From Bacteroidota bacterium (GTDB lineage Bacteria > Bacteroidota > Rhodothermia > Rhodothermales > UBA10348), in assembly GCA_022567305.1 (NCBI GenBank), contig JADFHF010000038.1, forward strand, positions 1 through 33,959: a DNA stretch of 33,959 bases, given 5' to 3'. Numbering within the stretch: position 1 is the first letter of the stretch; each line of letters starts with the position of its first letter. Under the pieces are notes generated by a model. It was not told the DNA's origin. It saw nothing but the letters and a program-made list of their open reading frames with translations, and made no database searches. Positions 1 through 7,990 of this stretch are shown piece by piece. A program made the translations under genes and the position numbers.

Positions 1-764
1 GCGAGCGAGACGTAATGGCGGTTGGTGAGCGTCAGGCGCGCATAGTCGTAATCGCTGCCCCATCGCTCGTCCGACACCTCAACGATGACGTCGGTCCAGT
101 CGCCCCGGCTGGGCGCCGGTTCGAAGTCGCGCGTGTCGTAGATGAGCCCCACTTTGACGTAATTGGTAAACCCGCCCGCCTTGCCGGTGACCGCCTCGTC
201 GGTCTGCAACAGCGTCGGGCCGTCGGAGAGCGCGATCTCGGAATGGACGAGGCCGAGGCCGCCGAGCACCTTGAAGGGACCGAAGCGGCGTTGGTAGGTC
301 GTCCAGACGGTAAAGCGCGCGCGTTTGAATCCGTAATAATCTTCATTGACGAAGGCGGCGCTTTCTTCGTCGATCAGGTCCTCGTCATACGGCGTGTCGT
401 TGCCGAGGCCGTAGAAGGGCGCCGGGTCGAACTTCTCATATCTGATTTCGCCCGTAAGCCGCTGCTTTGGCCCCAGCAGGTGCGGCGAGTCGAAGAAGAG
501 AAAGAATTGTTTACGACCTCTGGACGTGAGGAAGACGTTGGCTTCGACAGTGTAAAAGTAAGGGCTGTAGCCCCCCTCGGCGTGGTTGTACAGTGACGCT
601 CGCGCTCCGTAGCCGATCCCTTCGTCAGAGTCATAATTGAGGTTGGGTATGCCGGCGAAGGTGAAGCCGGAGGGCCCCGCGGCCTCAGCCGGACTTTGTG
701 CAAGACCCGGCTGGACCATCAAGCCGAGCAATAGCAGTACGAACGGATCCTTGATGCCAAGCAT
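1..764 (-). CDS. BamA/TamA-type outer-membrane beta-barrel protein, N-terminal part (runs off the left edge)
   Basis: Reading the minus strand from the ATG at 764 gives 254 open codons to the window edge. Residues 1-22 form a signal peptide with a hydrophobic LLLLGLMV core and a GLA-QS cleavage site. The mature part starts GFTFAGIPNLNYDSDEGIGYG and continues with alternating aromatic strands, a PHLLGPKQRLTGEIRYEKFDPAPFYGLGN segment split by turns, and an YDTRDFEPAPSRG segment. This is the layout of the surface-antigen (Omp85/BamA-TamA) proteins of Bacteroidota that lack POTRA domains. The role would be an outer-membrane barrel, possibly in protein or lipid export; the substrate cannot be told. 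Base composition is richer in GC than the rest of the window (42 of 60 bases at 181-240). The C-terminal half of the barrel lies outside the window. The family call is by recognition of the sequence pattern only. Confidence 0.75.
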   Translation of the reverse strand, partial: MLGIKDPFVLLLLGLMVQPGLAQSPAEAAGPSGFTFAGIPNLNYDSDEGIGYGARASLYNHAEGGYSPYFYTVEANVFLTSRGRKQFFLFFDSPHLLGPKQRLTGEIRYEKFDPAPFYGLGNDTPYDEDLIDEESAAFVNEDYYGFKRARFTVWTTYQRRFGPFKVLGGLGLVHSEIALSDGPTLLQTDEAVTGKAGGFTNYVKVGLIYDTRDFEPAPSRGDWTDVIVEVSDERWGSDYDYARLTLTNRHYVSL

Positions 765-1064
765 GTGTGAGGTTTCGTAGTGATTACTTTGAAACCTACG
801 TGTTGCACTACGGAGTACCCTGGTCGTTCCGCGCTTCGGAGACGAGGTCTTCGAGGCATATCGTTTCGAGGTTTTGCATCATACCTCGATCCTCGTGGCC
901 GAGGATGTGGCGGTGTTCGACGAACTCACTTATTCGAGGCTGGAAAGGTGGGACATATTATAAGTGAAGATGACCTCGCACTAGGGCACTATACTCACCT
1001 TCTCACCCGAATTGAGATTCCGCGTCTTGTCCCGTTACTTAGGGATAACTGCGCTTGAATCCTC
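765..1064. other. gene-poor gap between barrel gene and kinase remnant
   Basis: This 300-base stretch separates two divergent reading frames and should carry the barrel gene's promoter. No tRNA-like fold or strong promoter is obvious. The only coding-like signal is a plus-strand frame without a start codon (793-963, listed separately). The part from about 965 to 1064 looks like plain non-coding DNA. Confidence 0.5.
793..963 (+). other. possible remnant of a C-terminal coding frame
   Basis: A 56-codon open frame follows an in-frame TGA at 790-792 and ends at TAA 961-963. It has no ATG. Its codons look used (runs of GAG, GTC, CTC, GCC), and the product ends in SILVAEDVAVFDELTYSRL followed by ERWDIL. 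That tail has the hydrophobic and acidic spacing seen at the ends of small MNT-type nucleotidyltransferases, which would make it the last third of such a gene. A frame of this length also occurs by chance, so this is a weak call, reported because it sits beside another truncated gene. Confidence 0.2.
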
Positions 1065-1484
1065 ATGATCGGCTCCACTATCTCTCACTTCCGCATCGTC
1101 ACGGAACTCGGCCGAGGTGCGATGGGGATCGTCTATCAGGCCGAGCATACGCGTCTTGGCCGTATGGTCGCTCTAAAGGTTCTTCAGCCTCATCTTTCTC
1201 TGGAACCGGACGCCAAGGCACGTTTCATCCAGGAAGCCAAGTCGGCCTCTTCTCTCGATCACAGCAATATCTGTACGATCTATGAGATTGTTGAGACCGA
1301 GAGCGGACAGCTCGTCATCGCGATGGGCTTTTACTCGGGCGGAACGCTTCGGCACAAGATCGTCCCCGGAGGGCTTCCTCTGAATGACGGGCTGGACTAT
1401 GCCTCGCAGGTTGCCAGTGGACTGGCGGCAGCCCATAAAGCGGGAATCGTACATCGCGATATCAAGCCGGCCAACGTGATGTAG
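1065..1484 (+). pseudogene. truncated Ser/Thr protein kinase (N-lobe and start of catalytic loop only)
   Basis: The 139-residue product matches the N-terminal half of a Hanks-type bacterial kinase. It has the glycine loop LGRGAMGIVYQAE (about residues 15-27), the ATP-binding lysine in VALKVLQ, the C-helix region FIQEAKSASSLDHSNI, and the catalytic loop start HRDIKPANVM. A TAG stop follows immediately. The DFG motif, activation segment and C-lobe, normally another 130 or more residues, are missing, so it cannot be an active kinase. The stop lies 5 bases from the 3' end of rho on the other strand, and the homology to kinases stops there too. This points to a rearrangement or deletion breakpoint, or an assembly join, at about 1480-1490. 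The ATG at 1065 fits the usual MIGxTISHxRI start of this kinase subfamily. Confidence 0.8.
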
Positions 1485-1489
1485 TCGCT

Positions 1490-3469
1490 TTACGAGTTCA
1501 TCACGACGAGGAATTCGTCGTTGGTCTTCGTACCGCGCATCTTTTCGAGCAGGAAATTCATCGCGCTGAGGGGATCCATATCGGCCAGGATTTTCCTGAG
1601 AATCCAGATCCGTTGAAGTTTGGCTTCGGGGATCAGAAGTTCCTCTCGTCGCGTTCCGGACATCACGATATTGATAGCCGGGAAAACCCTTCTATCTGCC
1701 ATTTCACGATTTAGGACGATTTCGGAATTACCTGTCCCTTTAAACTCCTCGAAGATTACCTCGTCCATCCGACTACCCGTATCAATCAGGGCTGTCCCTA
1801 CGATGGTTAAAGAGCCACCCTCTTCCACATTTCTGGCCGCGCCGAAAAACCGCTTAGGACCGCGCAAGGCGCCTACTTCCAATCCGCCAGACAACGTTTT
1901 TCCCGATGTCGGTGTCACCGCGTTCGAGGCACGCGCAAGTCTCGTAATGGAATCCAAAAGAATGACGACATCCTGACCAGCTTCAACAAGTCTCTTTGCC
2001 TTATTGAGTACGATCTCGGCGACCTCAACGTGCTTTTCTGGTTCCTGATCAAACGTAGATGCGATGACTTCGGCTTCAACATGTCGCCTCATGTCCGTGA
2101 CTTCCTCTGGACGTTCGTCCACAAGCAGAATAATCAGGTGACACTCGGGATGATTGGTGGTAATCGCGTTGGCGATCTTCTGAAGAAGAATCGTCTTCCC
2201 GGTCTTGGGCTGGGCGACGATCAACGCTCTCTGCCCTTTCCCGATCGGGGCGAACATATTCAGTACACGTGTGCTGTGCTCGTCGCCAATCGTCTCCAGA
2301 TTTAGTTGTTCATCTGGATAGAGAGGCGTCAGAAACTCAAAACTCGGACGTTGATCCAAATCCGCCGGTGACCTGTTATTGATCGAGTTTACCTGTATGA
2401 GTGCGAAGAAACGCTCACCCTCCTTGGGTGGCCTTACCTCGCCATCAACCGTATCTCCGAGCTGCAGGCTGAAGCGCTTGATTTGTGAGGGTGATACGTA
2501 AATATCGTCCGGGCTCGGTAGATAATTGTATTCAGAAGAACGAAGGAATCCGTATCCATCAGGCAGGATTTCGAGTACGCCGACCTTCCTGATCATGCCA
2601 TCGAGTTCGGTCGTTCGAGGATCATATTCCTGCATGTATGCCGGTTTATCCTCGTAAACACGCTTTCTTCTCTCCTCCCGATTCTCCTTTTGGCGGCTTC
2701 GGCCACGTCGGCCGCGTCGGTCATTTCTACCGCCTCCGTCAATCCGATCTTTCCGATGATCACGAGAACGTCGATTGTCGCGGTTTTGACGTCGGTCACC
2801 GCGCTCATTTCTGTCGCGAGAATCTGAATCGGAATCGCGGGAGCGGCGAGAATCTCGTCCCGAGCTACGTCCACTGTCACGACCTCCGTCACGCCCCGAT
2901 TCGCGACCACCATCACGCCCCGATTCGCGACCACTGTCTCGTCCCGAGCTACGTCCACTGTCACGACCTCCGTCACGCCCCGATTCGCGACTCCCTTCTC
3001 GTCCGGAATCGCGCCCTCCGTCGCGCCCACTCCCACGTCCTCGTTGGTTGTCATATCTGTCGCGGCTTTGGCCACGATCACCGCGATCATTACGATCGTT
3101 TCGGCTTTTCGAACGGCCTCGGTCATCGTTGTCCTCAGTGCTGGACGGGGTTTCATCACCCTGGGATGATTCATGTGATCGAATATCATCCTGATCTCGA
3201 TCGCCGGACTGACTGGAATAAAATTCCTCGCGGGGTGGCTCACCATTCCCGCGATTGCGGTCAATCGTTTGTGAGTGTGCGACGGGTGCAGGACTCGGTC
3301 GACCGCCTCGAGCGGTGCCGCCATTTCCGGCGACTGCCTCGGCTTTAGCTTCGAGGATCAGATAAATGATATCCTGCTTACGCATGGTGGAATAGCCGTG
3401 CAGGTTCATATCGCGAGCTATGTTCTTCAGCTCGTCCAATTTCTTGCCCTGTAAATCTGAAATTTTCAT
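1490..3469 (-). CDS. rho: transcription termination factor Rho with long charged insertion
   Basis: Rho is the hexameric RNA helicase that ends transcription at Rho-dependent sites. Residues 1-45 form the Rho_N domain ([17 protein letters not shown]). Residues of roughly 50-275 are a low-complexity insertion rich in Arg, Asp, Gly and Ser. The RNA-binding cold-shock fold begins near [20 protein letters not shown]. The ATPase core has Walker A PKTGKT at 421-426, Walker [15 protein letters not shown], and the Q/R loop region [11 protein letters not shown]. At 659 residues it is about 240 longer than E. coli Rho (419), all of it from the insertion. Such insertions are known in Actinobacteria and Bacteroidota Rho and can add RNA contacts. 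The gene has its own long leader (3470-3838) and meets the truncated kinase tail to tail. Confidence 0.97.
   Translation of the reverse strand: MKISDLQGKKLDELKNIARDMNLHGYSTMRKQDIIYLILEAKAEAVAGNGGTARGGRPSPAPVAHSQTIDRNRGNGEPPREEFYSSQSGDRDQDDIRSHESSQGDETPSSTEDNDDRGRSKSRNDRNDRGDRGQSRDRYDNQRGRGSGRDGGRDSGREGSRESGRDGGRDSGRSSGRDSGRESGRDGGRESGRDGGRDSGRSSGRDSRRSRDSDSDSRDRNERGDRRQNRDNRRSRDHRKDRIDGGGRNDRRGRRGRSRQKENREERRKRVYEDKPAYMQEYDPRTTELDGMIRKVGVLEILPDGYGFLRSSEYNYLPSPDDIYVSPSQIKRFSLQLGDTVDGEVRPPKEGERFFALIQVNSINNRSPADLDQRPSFEFLTPLYPDEQLNLETIGDEHSTRVLNMFAPIGKGQRALIVAQPKTGKTILLQKIANAITTNHPECHLIILLVDERPEEVTDMRRHVEAEVIASTFDQEPEKHVEVAEIVLNKAKRLVEAGQDVVILLDSITRLARASNAVTPTSGKTLSGGLEVGALRGPKRFFGAARNVEEGGSLTIVGTALIDTGSRMDEVIFEEFKGTGNSEIVLNREMADRRVFPAINIVMSGTRREELLIPEAKLQRIWILRKILADMDPLSAMNFLLEKMRGTKTNDEFLVVMNS
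2853..2991 (-). repeat. 84-bp-period in-frame repeat inside rho
   Basis: Bases 2853-2907 recur without change at 2937-2991, an offset of 84 bases or exactly 28 codons. The 20-base element acgccccgattcgcgaccac lies within and between the copies. The repeat encodes the [17 protein letters not shown] blocks of the Rho insertion. Keeping the frame means the repeat can grow or shrink by slippage or recombination without breaking Rho. Confidence 0.85.
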
Positions 3470-3838
3470 TCGAGAATCGAAATATTATCGTTTGTAATCG
3501 TTAAAAAAGGTCCGGGTTGTACCGAATAGGTTCGGTGCTAACGGCAATTCAGGAGGGATCAAACCACGGTCCGGGCCGGTCGCCCAGTGCGAATCAAGCG
3601 GAAGGTATAGTCGAGCGTTTGTTAGGAACGGGTTCGGATACCCCTGAGATAAATATGAGCCCTAGAAAAGGTACGGGGGCTCTTTGGACACCCTACGCGG
3701 GCGCGTAGCGTGTATACTTGACTCAAAGATACCACTAATACGAGAAAAAACCACTTTCGTTTAGCGGGGCACTTAAAAAAGTGATGAAGGGCGATTGAGC
3801 CGCTACCGGTGCACGCTCGCCGGAAATAGGATTAACCA
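3470..3838 (-). promoter_or_regulatory. rho upstream region, probable structured leader
   Basis: No convincing gene lies in these 369 bases between folC and rho. Three hairpins can be drawn: 3521-3536 (accgaa, loop tagg, ttcggt), 3657-3682 (gagccc paired with gggctc, 14-base loop) and 3693-3708 (ctacgc, loop gggc, gcgtag). In the rho direction the first is followed 11 bases later by a run of six T at 3502-3508. Rho genes in other bacteria are autoregulated by early termination in their leader, so a leader role is plausible. The promoter itself could not be located. Some of this stretch may belong to the folC 3' end. Confidence 0.4.
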
Positions 3839-5140
3839 TTAGATGTCCGGTTCGAATGCCTCAGCCCATTTGAGTGCTTCAGCAGCCACAAGATGTGAGC
3901 CCAAGATGAGGGCCTTTGCTTCTCCAGAGGATGACTGCACGTATTCGTCCAGAGCAAGGCACACGTCGACCTCAGTCCGAACAAACGGAACCCCAAATCC
4001 CGTGAGACGCGCGCCCAGAAGATCGGCGTCGAGTGCTCGCTCGCTGTTGATGACCAACGTGGACACCGGGATATTTTTCGCTGCAAGCACTCGGGCGAAT
4101 GTCGCGACGTCTTTGTCCAGCATCAATCCCAAGAAAACGCGATCAATCCGGCCATTTTCAGATTCAACGGCATTCAGGGATGCAATCATGGCCTCCGAGT
4201 TGTGAGCGACATCCGCGATGATCAAGGGATTGTTCCAGATGATCTCGTTTCGAGCGCGAATGCCAGCCTCTCGAGAAACGTGTCTAAGTCCGTGATCAAC
4301 AGTGTTCTGCGAGATCTCGACGAGAGGTCTCACGAGTTCCACAGCCCGAATGGCCAATGCGGCGTTCTGTTGTTGATGCGTTCCTTTCAATTCCAGACAT
4401 AAATGATCGTACGTCTCGATAGGGGTTCGAATGGTCACCGTCCCGTCAGTGTGGGCTCGAATCTCAACTTGTTCTCCCAGCACATGAATCGGCGCGGAGC
4501 ACCGGGCGGCAACTTCCTGGATGCATTCTAAGACCGACTCATTTGAAACGCTCGTGAGTACGGGTGTCTCCGGTTTGATGATGCCCGCCTTCTCCACGGC
4601 AATTTTTTCAACCGTGTCGCCGAGAATCTCCTGATGATCCAAGCCGATCTGAGTGATGACAGACAATAGTGGCGCCAGGATGTTGGTCGCATCAAAGCGC
4701 CCTCCTAACCCCACTTCCACAACAGCAAGATCAACCTCCATCTCATGGAAATACAAAAGGCTTAGAGCAAAGGTGGCCTCGAAGAAACTCGCTTCCGCCC
4801 GGGTGATCTCATCCGCAAAACGATCCACGGTACGAGAAATCCAATCTGGGGGTGCCGCGACGCCATTTACCCGCATCCGCTCACTGAGCTCAATCAAGTG
4901 TGGTGACGTATGTAGGCCTGTCTTCAAGCCCGATGAGGTCGCAATGGCTGCGATCATCGAGGCGGTCGATCCTTTTCCGTTCGTACCGGCTATATGGATG
5001 CTCGGAAATGTATACTGCGGGTCACCGAACGCGCCAAGAAGATTCGAGATTCTTGTCAACCCCGGTTGGTACGCTTCATTCCCTACCAGCGCAAACCGGG
5101 GGAGATGCAGAAGAAAATTTTCAGCCGGTGTTACTGGCAC
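3839..5140 (-). CDS. folC: bifunctional folylpolyglutamate/dihydrofolate synthase
   Basis: FolC joins glutamate to dihydropteroate and then to folates, using ATP, in the cytoplasm. The 433-residue product has the Mur-ligase layout: the P-loop GTNGKGS at residues 52-58, then HTSPHLIELSERMRVNG (folate and ATP loop), FEATFALSLLYF, and VEVGLGGRFDATNI with the conserved GGRxDATN motif. After these come GLDHQEILGDTVEKIAVEKAGI and the Mur C-terminal region with DVAHNSEA. Length is normal for the family. It is the last gene of the minus-strand set porX-tsaE-folC, 34 bases after tsaE, so it is probably co-transcribed. Confidence 0.95.
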   Translation of the reverse strand: MPVTPAENFLLHLPRFALVGNEAYQPGLTRISNLLGAFGDPQYTFPSIHIAGTNGKGSTASMIAAIATSSGLKTGLHTSPHLIELSERMRVNGVAAPPDWISRTVDRFADEITRAEASFFEATFALSLLYFHEMEVDLAVVEVGLGGRFDATNILAPLLSVITQIGLDHQEILGDTVEKIAVEKAGIIKPETPVLTSVSNESVLECIQEVAARCSAPIHVLGEQVEIRAHTDGTVTIRTPIETYDHLCLELKGTHQQQNAALAIRAVELVRPLVEISQNTVDHGLRHVSREAGIRARNEIIWNNPLIIADVAHNSEAMIASLNAVESENGRIDRVFLGLMLDKDVATFARVLAAKNIPVSTLVINSERALDADLLGARLTGFGVPFVRTEVDVCLALDEYVQSSSGEAKALILGSHLVAAEALKWAEAFEPDI

Positions 5141-5174
5141 AACTTAGATTATCTTGGCCTCACATTCGACAGAT

Positions 5175-5621
5175 CTAGGCATTTGGCACACTACACTCGA
5201 TCATTCGCCGATCTCCTTGCCGATGAATCAGTCGGATCCCAATGGTGTCGGCAGGTAAAAGCGATTCGATCTGCTCTGGCCATTCAATCAGGCAGATTCC
5301 GTCTGGTTCGAGGTATTCGTCAATTCCGAGTGCGAGGGCTTCATCCAATGATTTGACCCGGTAGAGGTCTAGGTGAAAGACAGGAGGGTCGCCCTGATAT
5401 TCGTGAATAATCGTAAATGTCGGGCTGGAAACGACCGACTCTTTGATGTCCAGTGCTCGGCAGACGCCTTTCACAAATTGCGTTTTCCCAGAACCCAGGT
5501 CACCGAAGAGGGCAACGACCTGACCGGGTCGCAAACTTTGACCAAATAAGTAACCCAGATCCCGTGTCTGCTCAACAGAATCCGTCTCTGCCGGGAAACT
5601 ATCAATGGCCGAGTCGATCAT
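5175..5621 (-). CDS. tsaE: tRNA threonylcarbamoyladenosine biosynthesis ATPase TsaE
   Basis: TsaE is the small ATPase that drives the TsaD-TsaB complex in making t6A37 on ANN-reading tRNAs. The 148-residue product has Walker A GDLGSGKT at 40-47, the SSPTFTIIHEY switch motif, the FHLDLYR strand with the conserved Asp, and the LIEWPE motif, all hallmarks of the family. Length is typical. It follows porX by 23 bases and precedes folC by 34 bases on the same strand, a tight arrangement suggesting one transcript. The porX-tsaE pairing is common in Bacteroidota. Confidence 0.96.
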   Translation of the reverse strand: MIDSAIDSFPAETDSVEQTRDLGYLFGQSLRPGQVVALFGDLGSGKTQFVKGVCRALDIKESVVSSPTFTIIHEYQGDPPVFHLDLYRVKSLDEALALGIDEYLEPDGICLIEWPEQIESLLPADTIGIRLIHRQGDRRMIECSVPNA

Positions 5622-5644
5622 CTATCGTGATAAGGAGGACGCAA

Positions 5645-7207
5645 CTATTTGGGCTGCATGGTCACGACTGGCAAAATCATCTCTTCCAATGAGATACCCC
5701 CATGCTGCATGGTGTCCTTGTACTTATTAACGTACTTGTTGTAATTCGTTGGATAAACGAAGTAGTAATCTTCTTTGGCGATGAGGTAGTTCATGTTCAT
5801 GTAGTCGCGGGGCAATCCGTAGTCATGCGGATCCTTGACCAGTATCGCATGGCGCTCATCACAACGGAGGTTTCGTCCGTATTTGTATCGAAGCGCGGTC
5901 GATGTTTCCCGATCTCCGACAACCTTCGTAGCATGAAGACTTCGGATAGCGCCGTGGTCCGTTGTGACTACAACGGTACAGTCCGCTTCGGCAAGTTGAA
6001 CAAATGCTCGGAAAAGCCAGGAATGTTCAAACCAGGTCCGGGTCAGGGCACGATAAGCCCGTTCGTCGGGAGCCAGTTCTTTGAGAACGGCAGAATCTGA
6101 GCGACTATGGGCCAGAATGTCTACAAAATTGACTACGACGGCGCTTAGGTCTGATTGAAGGAGATCGTTTACGTTGCCGGCGAACTCTCGCCCATCCTGC
6201 GTAGAAATCAATTTTTGATAACGAATACGGGAATTCTGGTTTCGGACACGTAACTGATCCCGCAAAAATTCCTCTTCGTTTCTGTTTCGACTGTGCTCGT
6301 CGTCCTCACCGTCTGCCCAGATTTTCGAATATCGATCAGCGAGATCTTGCGGAAGGAGGCCGCTGAATATCGCATTTCTGGAGTAGGGTGTGGCCGTAGG
6401 TAAAATGGAGTAATGGAATGCCGTCTTCATCCCAAACAGAGGAGACAGAAGTCCTTCGAATTCGAGCCACTGATCGTACCTCATACAATCGATAACAAAG
6501 AAAATGACAGGTCTTCCCGCCCCCAAAAGGGGCTCAACAAATGTGGGAATGATCTCGTGGGATAAGACAGGTCGGTGCTCGTCGGGAGCGCTCGTTCGCG
6601 ATCGAATCCAAGATGGATAGATTCCCTCAACGAAATTTGAAAAGGCTCGATTGGCCTCGTGGTACTGATCGTCCAATACCTGCCGTAGTCCGTCATCTCT
6701 TTCCAATTCGTTACCATACCGAACGAGCGTCTGATACACGTCAACCCACTCGGAATGAGAAAGAGGCTCCATGAGCCTCCTGGAAATCTCCGAAAATGAC
6801 CGCAGGTAATCCTGTGAAACGCGTTCACTTCGAATTCGGGAACGGTCCAATATCCGTTTGCACGTAAGAAGAACCTGACTGGGATTTACAGGCTTCGTGA
6901 GATAGTCCTCGATCTGTTCTCCGAGCGCCTGATCCATGATGCTCTCTTCTTCACTCTTCGTGACCATGACTACCGGTAAATTGGGAGCGATGTCTCTGAT
7001 CTCAGAAACCGCTTCAAGTCCACCCATCCCGGGCATTTGCTCGTCCAACAAAACGACCTCAAACGAGTTGTCGCGAACCTGTTGAACAGCATCTTCGCCG
7101 TTCGACACGCTGACGACTTCGTATCCTTTGGACTCTAGAAAGAGAATGTGTGGGCGAAGCAGATCGATTTCATCGTCTGCCCAAAGTATCCGAAACGGTG
7201 CTGCCAT
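5645..7207 (-). CDS. porX: PorX-type response regulator with PglZ phosphodiesterase domain
   Basis: PorX is the response regulator of the PorX/PorY system that controls type IX secretion genes in Bacteroidota. Its PglZ domain is a zinc-dependent alkaline-phosphatase-fold enzyme that cleaves nucleotides. Residues 1-120 form the receiver: acidic pocket ADDE (10-13), phosphoacceptor D55 in LLDEQMPG, VTKSEEE, and the LTKPVNP lysine. A helical linker follows. The PglZ domain begins at PVIFFVIDCMRYDQW, has the nucleophile-like Thr in TATPYSRNAIFSG, and the metal site VVTTDHGAIR. I chose the ATG at 7207 (MAAPFRILWADDE), because receiver domains start here; an upstream ATG at 7273 adds 22 unlikely residues. 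It leads the porX-tsaE-folC set. No histidine kinase lies nearby, consistent with PorY being encoded elsewhere. Confidence 0.92.
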   Translation of the reverse strand: MAAPFRILWADDEIDLLRPHILFLESKGYEVVSVSNGEDAVQQVRDNSFEVVLLDEQMPGMGGLEAVSEIRDIAPNLPVVMVTKSEEESIMDQALGEQIEDYLTKPVNPSQVLLTCKRILDRSRIRSERVSQDYLRSFSEISRRLMEPLSHSEWVDVYQTLVRYGNELERDDGLRQVLDDQYHEANRAFSNFVEGIYPSWIRSRTSAPDEHRPVLSHEIIPTFVEPLLGAGRPVIFFVIDCMRYDQWLEFEGLLSPLFGMKTAFHYSILPTATPYSRNAIFSGLLPQDLADRYSKIWADGEDDEHSRNRNEEEFLRDQLRVRNQNSRIRYQKLISTQDGREFAGNVNDLLQSDLSAVVVNFVDILAHSRSDSAVLKELAPDERAYRALTRTWFEHSWLFRAFVQLAEADCTVVVTTDHGAIRSLHATKVVGDRETSTALRYKYGRNLRCDERHAILVKDPHDYGLPRDYMNMNYLIAKEDYYFVYPTNYNKYVNKYKDTMQHGGISLEEMILPVVTMQPK

Positions 7208-7284
7208 AATGCGTGCCGTGACTCCAAAAGGGTGATCTATAGTAACGGTGGAGTCGAATAGGCGAAAAGGCAAGCGGGAGAATG

Positions 7285-7299
7285 GAGGTATTATACCTC
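7285..7299. promoter_or_regulatory. 15-bp palindrome between porX and ferritin
   Basis: The sequence gaggtattatacctc is a perfect palindrome around one central base (7-bp arms). It lies 78 bases upstream of the porX start chosen here and 145 bases before the ferritin start, so it could be an operator for either divergent gene. It does not match the classic Fur box. Function is inference only. Confidence 0.3.
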
Positions 7300-7443
7300 A
7301 TTGCAGCTTCTTTGATTCGCATCGATTTTCACCACCTCATTGTCGGAAAGGCAAGAAAACATCCATGAAGTAAAGGGGTTGTACCGTTTTCACTCGCATG
7401 GTTTGGTACCCATGTTTTCGGAAGAACCCACCCAGGACACATC

Positions 7444-7944
7444 ATGAAGTCTAAAGTAGAAGCTGCCGTCAACGAGCAGATCCAGGTTGAATTCCAGGCC
7501 GCATACCAATATTTGGCGATGTCGGCCCGCTTTGAAGAGTTGAATTTGCGTGGCGCCGCGCAGTGGATGCGCATGCAATGGCGGGAAGAAACAATTCACG
7601 CCACAAAATTTTTCGACTTTCTAATCCGGAGAGGAGGGAATCCGCGCCTGAAGCCGATTACAGAACCGAAAATCTCCTTCAAAACGGCCACGGAAGCATT
7701 CGAAGACACGCTTGCACACGAGCAAAAGGTGACCAGGTTGATTCACGGGCTATATGATCTCGCGGTGTCAGAGCGGGATTACCCGTTGCAAACGCTACTC
7801 CACTGGTTCATTGACGAACAAGTTGAGGAAGAGGAGGCCGCTGAAGAGATCATTCAAAGCTTGAAACTAGCGGGCGATACCGGAGAGGGTCTTTTTATGG
7901 TTGACCGGGAGCTGGGACAGCGATCGACGATCGATAAGGACTAG
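7444..7944 (+). CDS. ftn: ferritin (non-haem iron storage)
   Basis: Ferritin forms a 24-subunit shell that oxidises Fe(II) and stores the mineral. The 166-residue product is one four-helix bundle. Ferroxidase-type ligands are visible: a Glu in EQIQVEFQAAYQYL (E16), the E48-E49-x-x-H52 motif in WREETIHA, the Glu in LAHEQKV, and the acidic EQVEEEEAAEEI helix. It has no haem-binding bacterioferritin signature and is of normal length. It stands alone on the plus strand after the porX set and 46 bases before the next gene. Control by iron or oxidative stress is expected from the family, but no known regulator site was recognised. Confidence 0.93.
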   Translation: MKSKVEAAVNEQIQVEFQAAYQYLAMSARFEELNLRGAAQWMRMQWREETIHATKFFDFLIRRGGNPRLKPITEPKISFKTATEAFEDTLAHEQKVTRLIHGLYDLAVSERDYPLQTLLHWFIDEQVEEEEAAEEIIQSLKLAGDTGEGLFMVDRELGQRSTIDKD

Positions 7945-7990
7945 TCTTCCGCGGCCACTCACTTTCTAGATAAGCATCCGAATTCCTGAC

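Noticed and set aside
15-596. 193-codon plus-strand frame at the left edge
   Set aside because: It is antisense to the outer-membrane barrel gene, which has a signal peptide and family motifs.
2853-3000. CRISPR-like direct repeats
   Set aside because: The repeats are inside rho, in frame at 28-codon period, and the intervening sequence is itself repeated instead of unique spacers.
2638-3348. Long open frame on the plus strand opposite the Rho insertion
   Set aside because: It is the antisense of a low-complexity, repeat-rich coding region, which leaves frames open by base composition alone. The His/Arg-rich product has no family features.
3517-3708. 63-codon plus-strand frame upstream of rho
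   Set aside because: No ribosome site, no domain, and it runs across two of the hairpins proposed for the leader.
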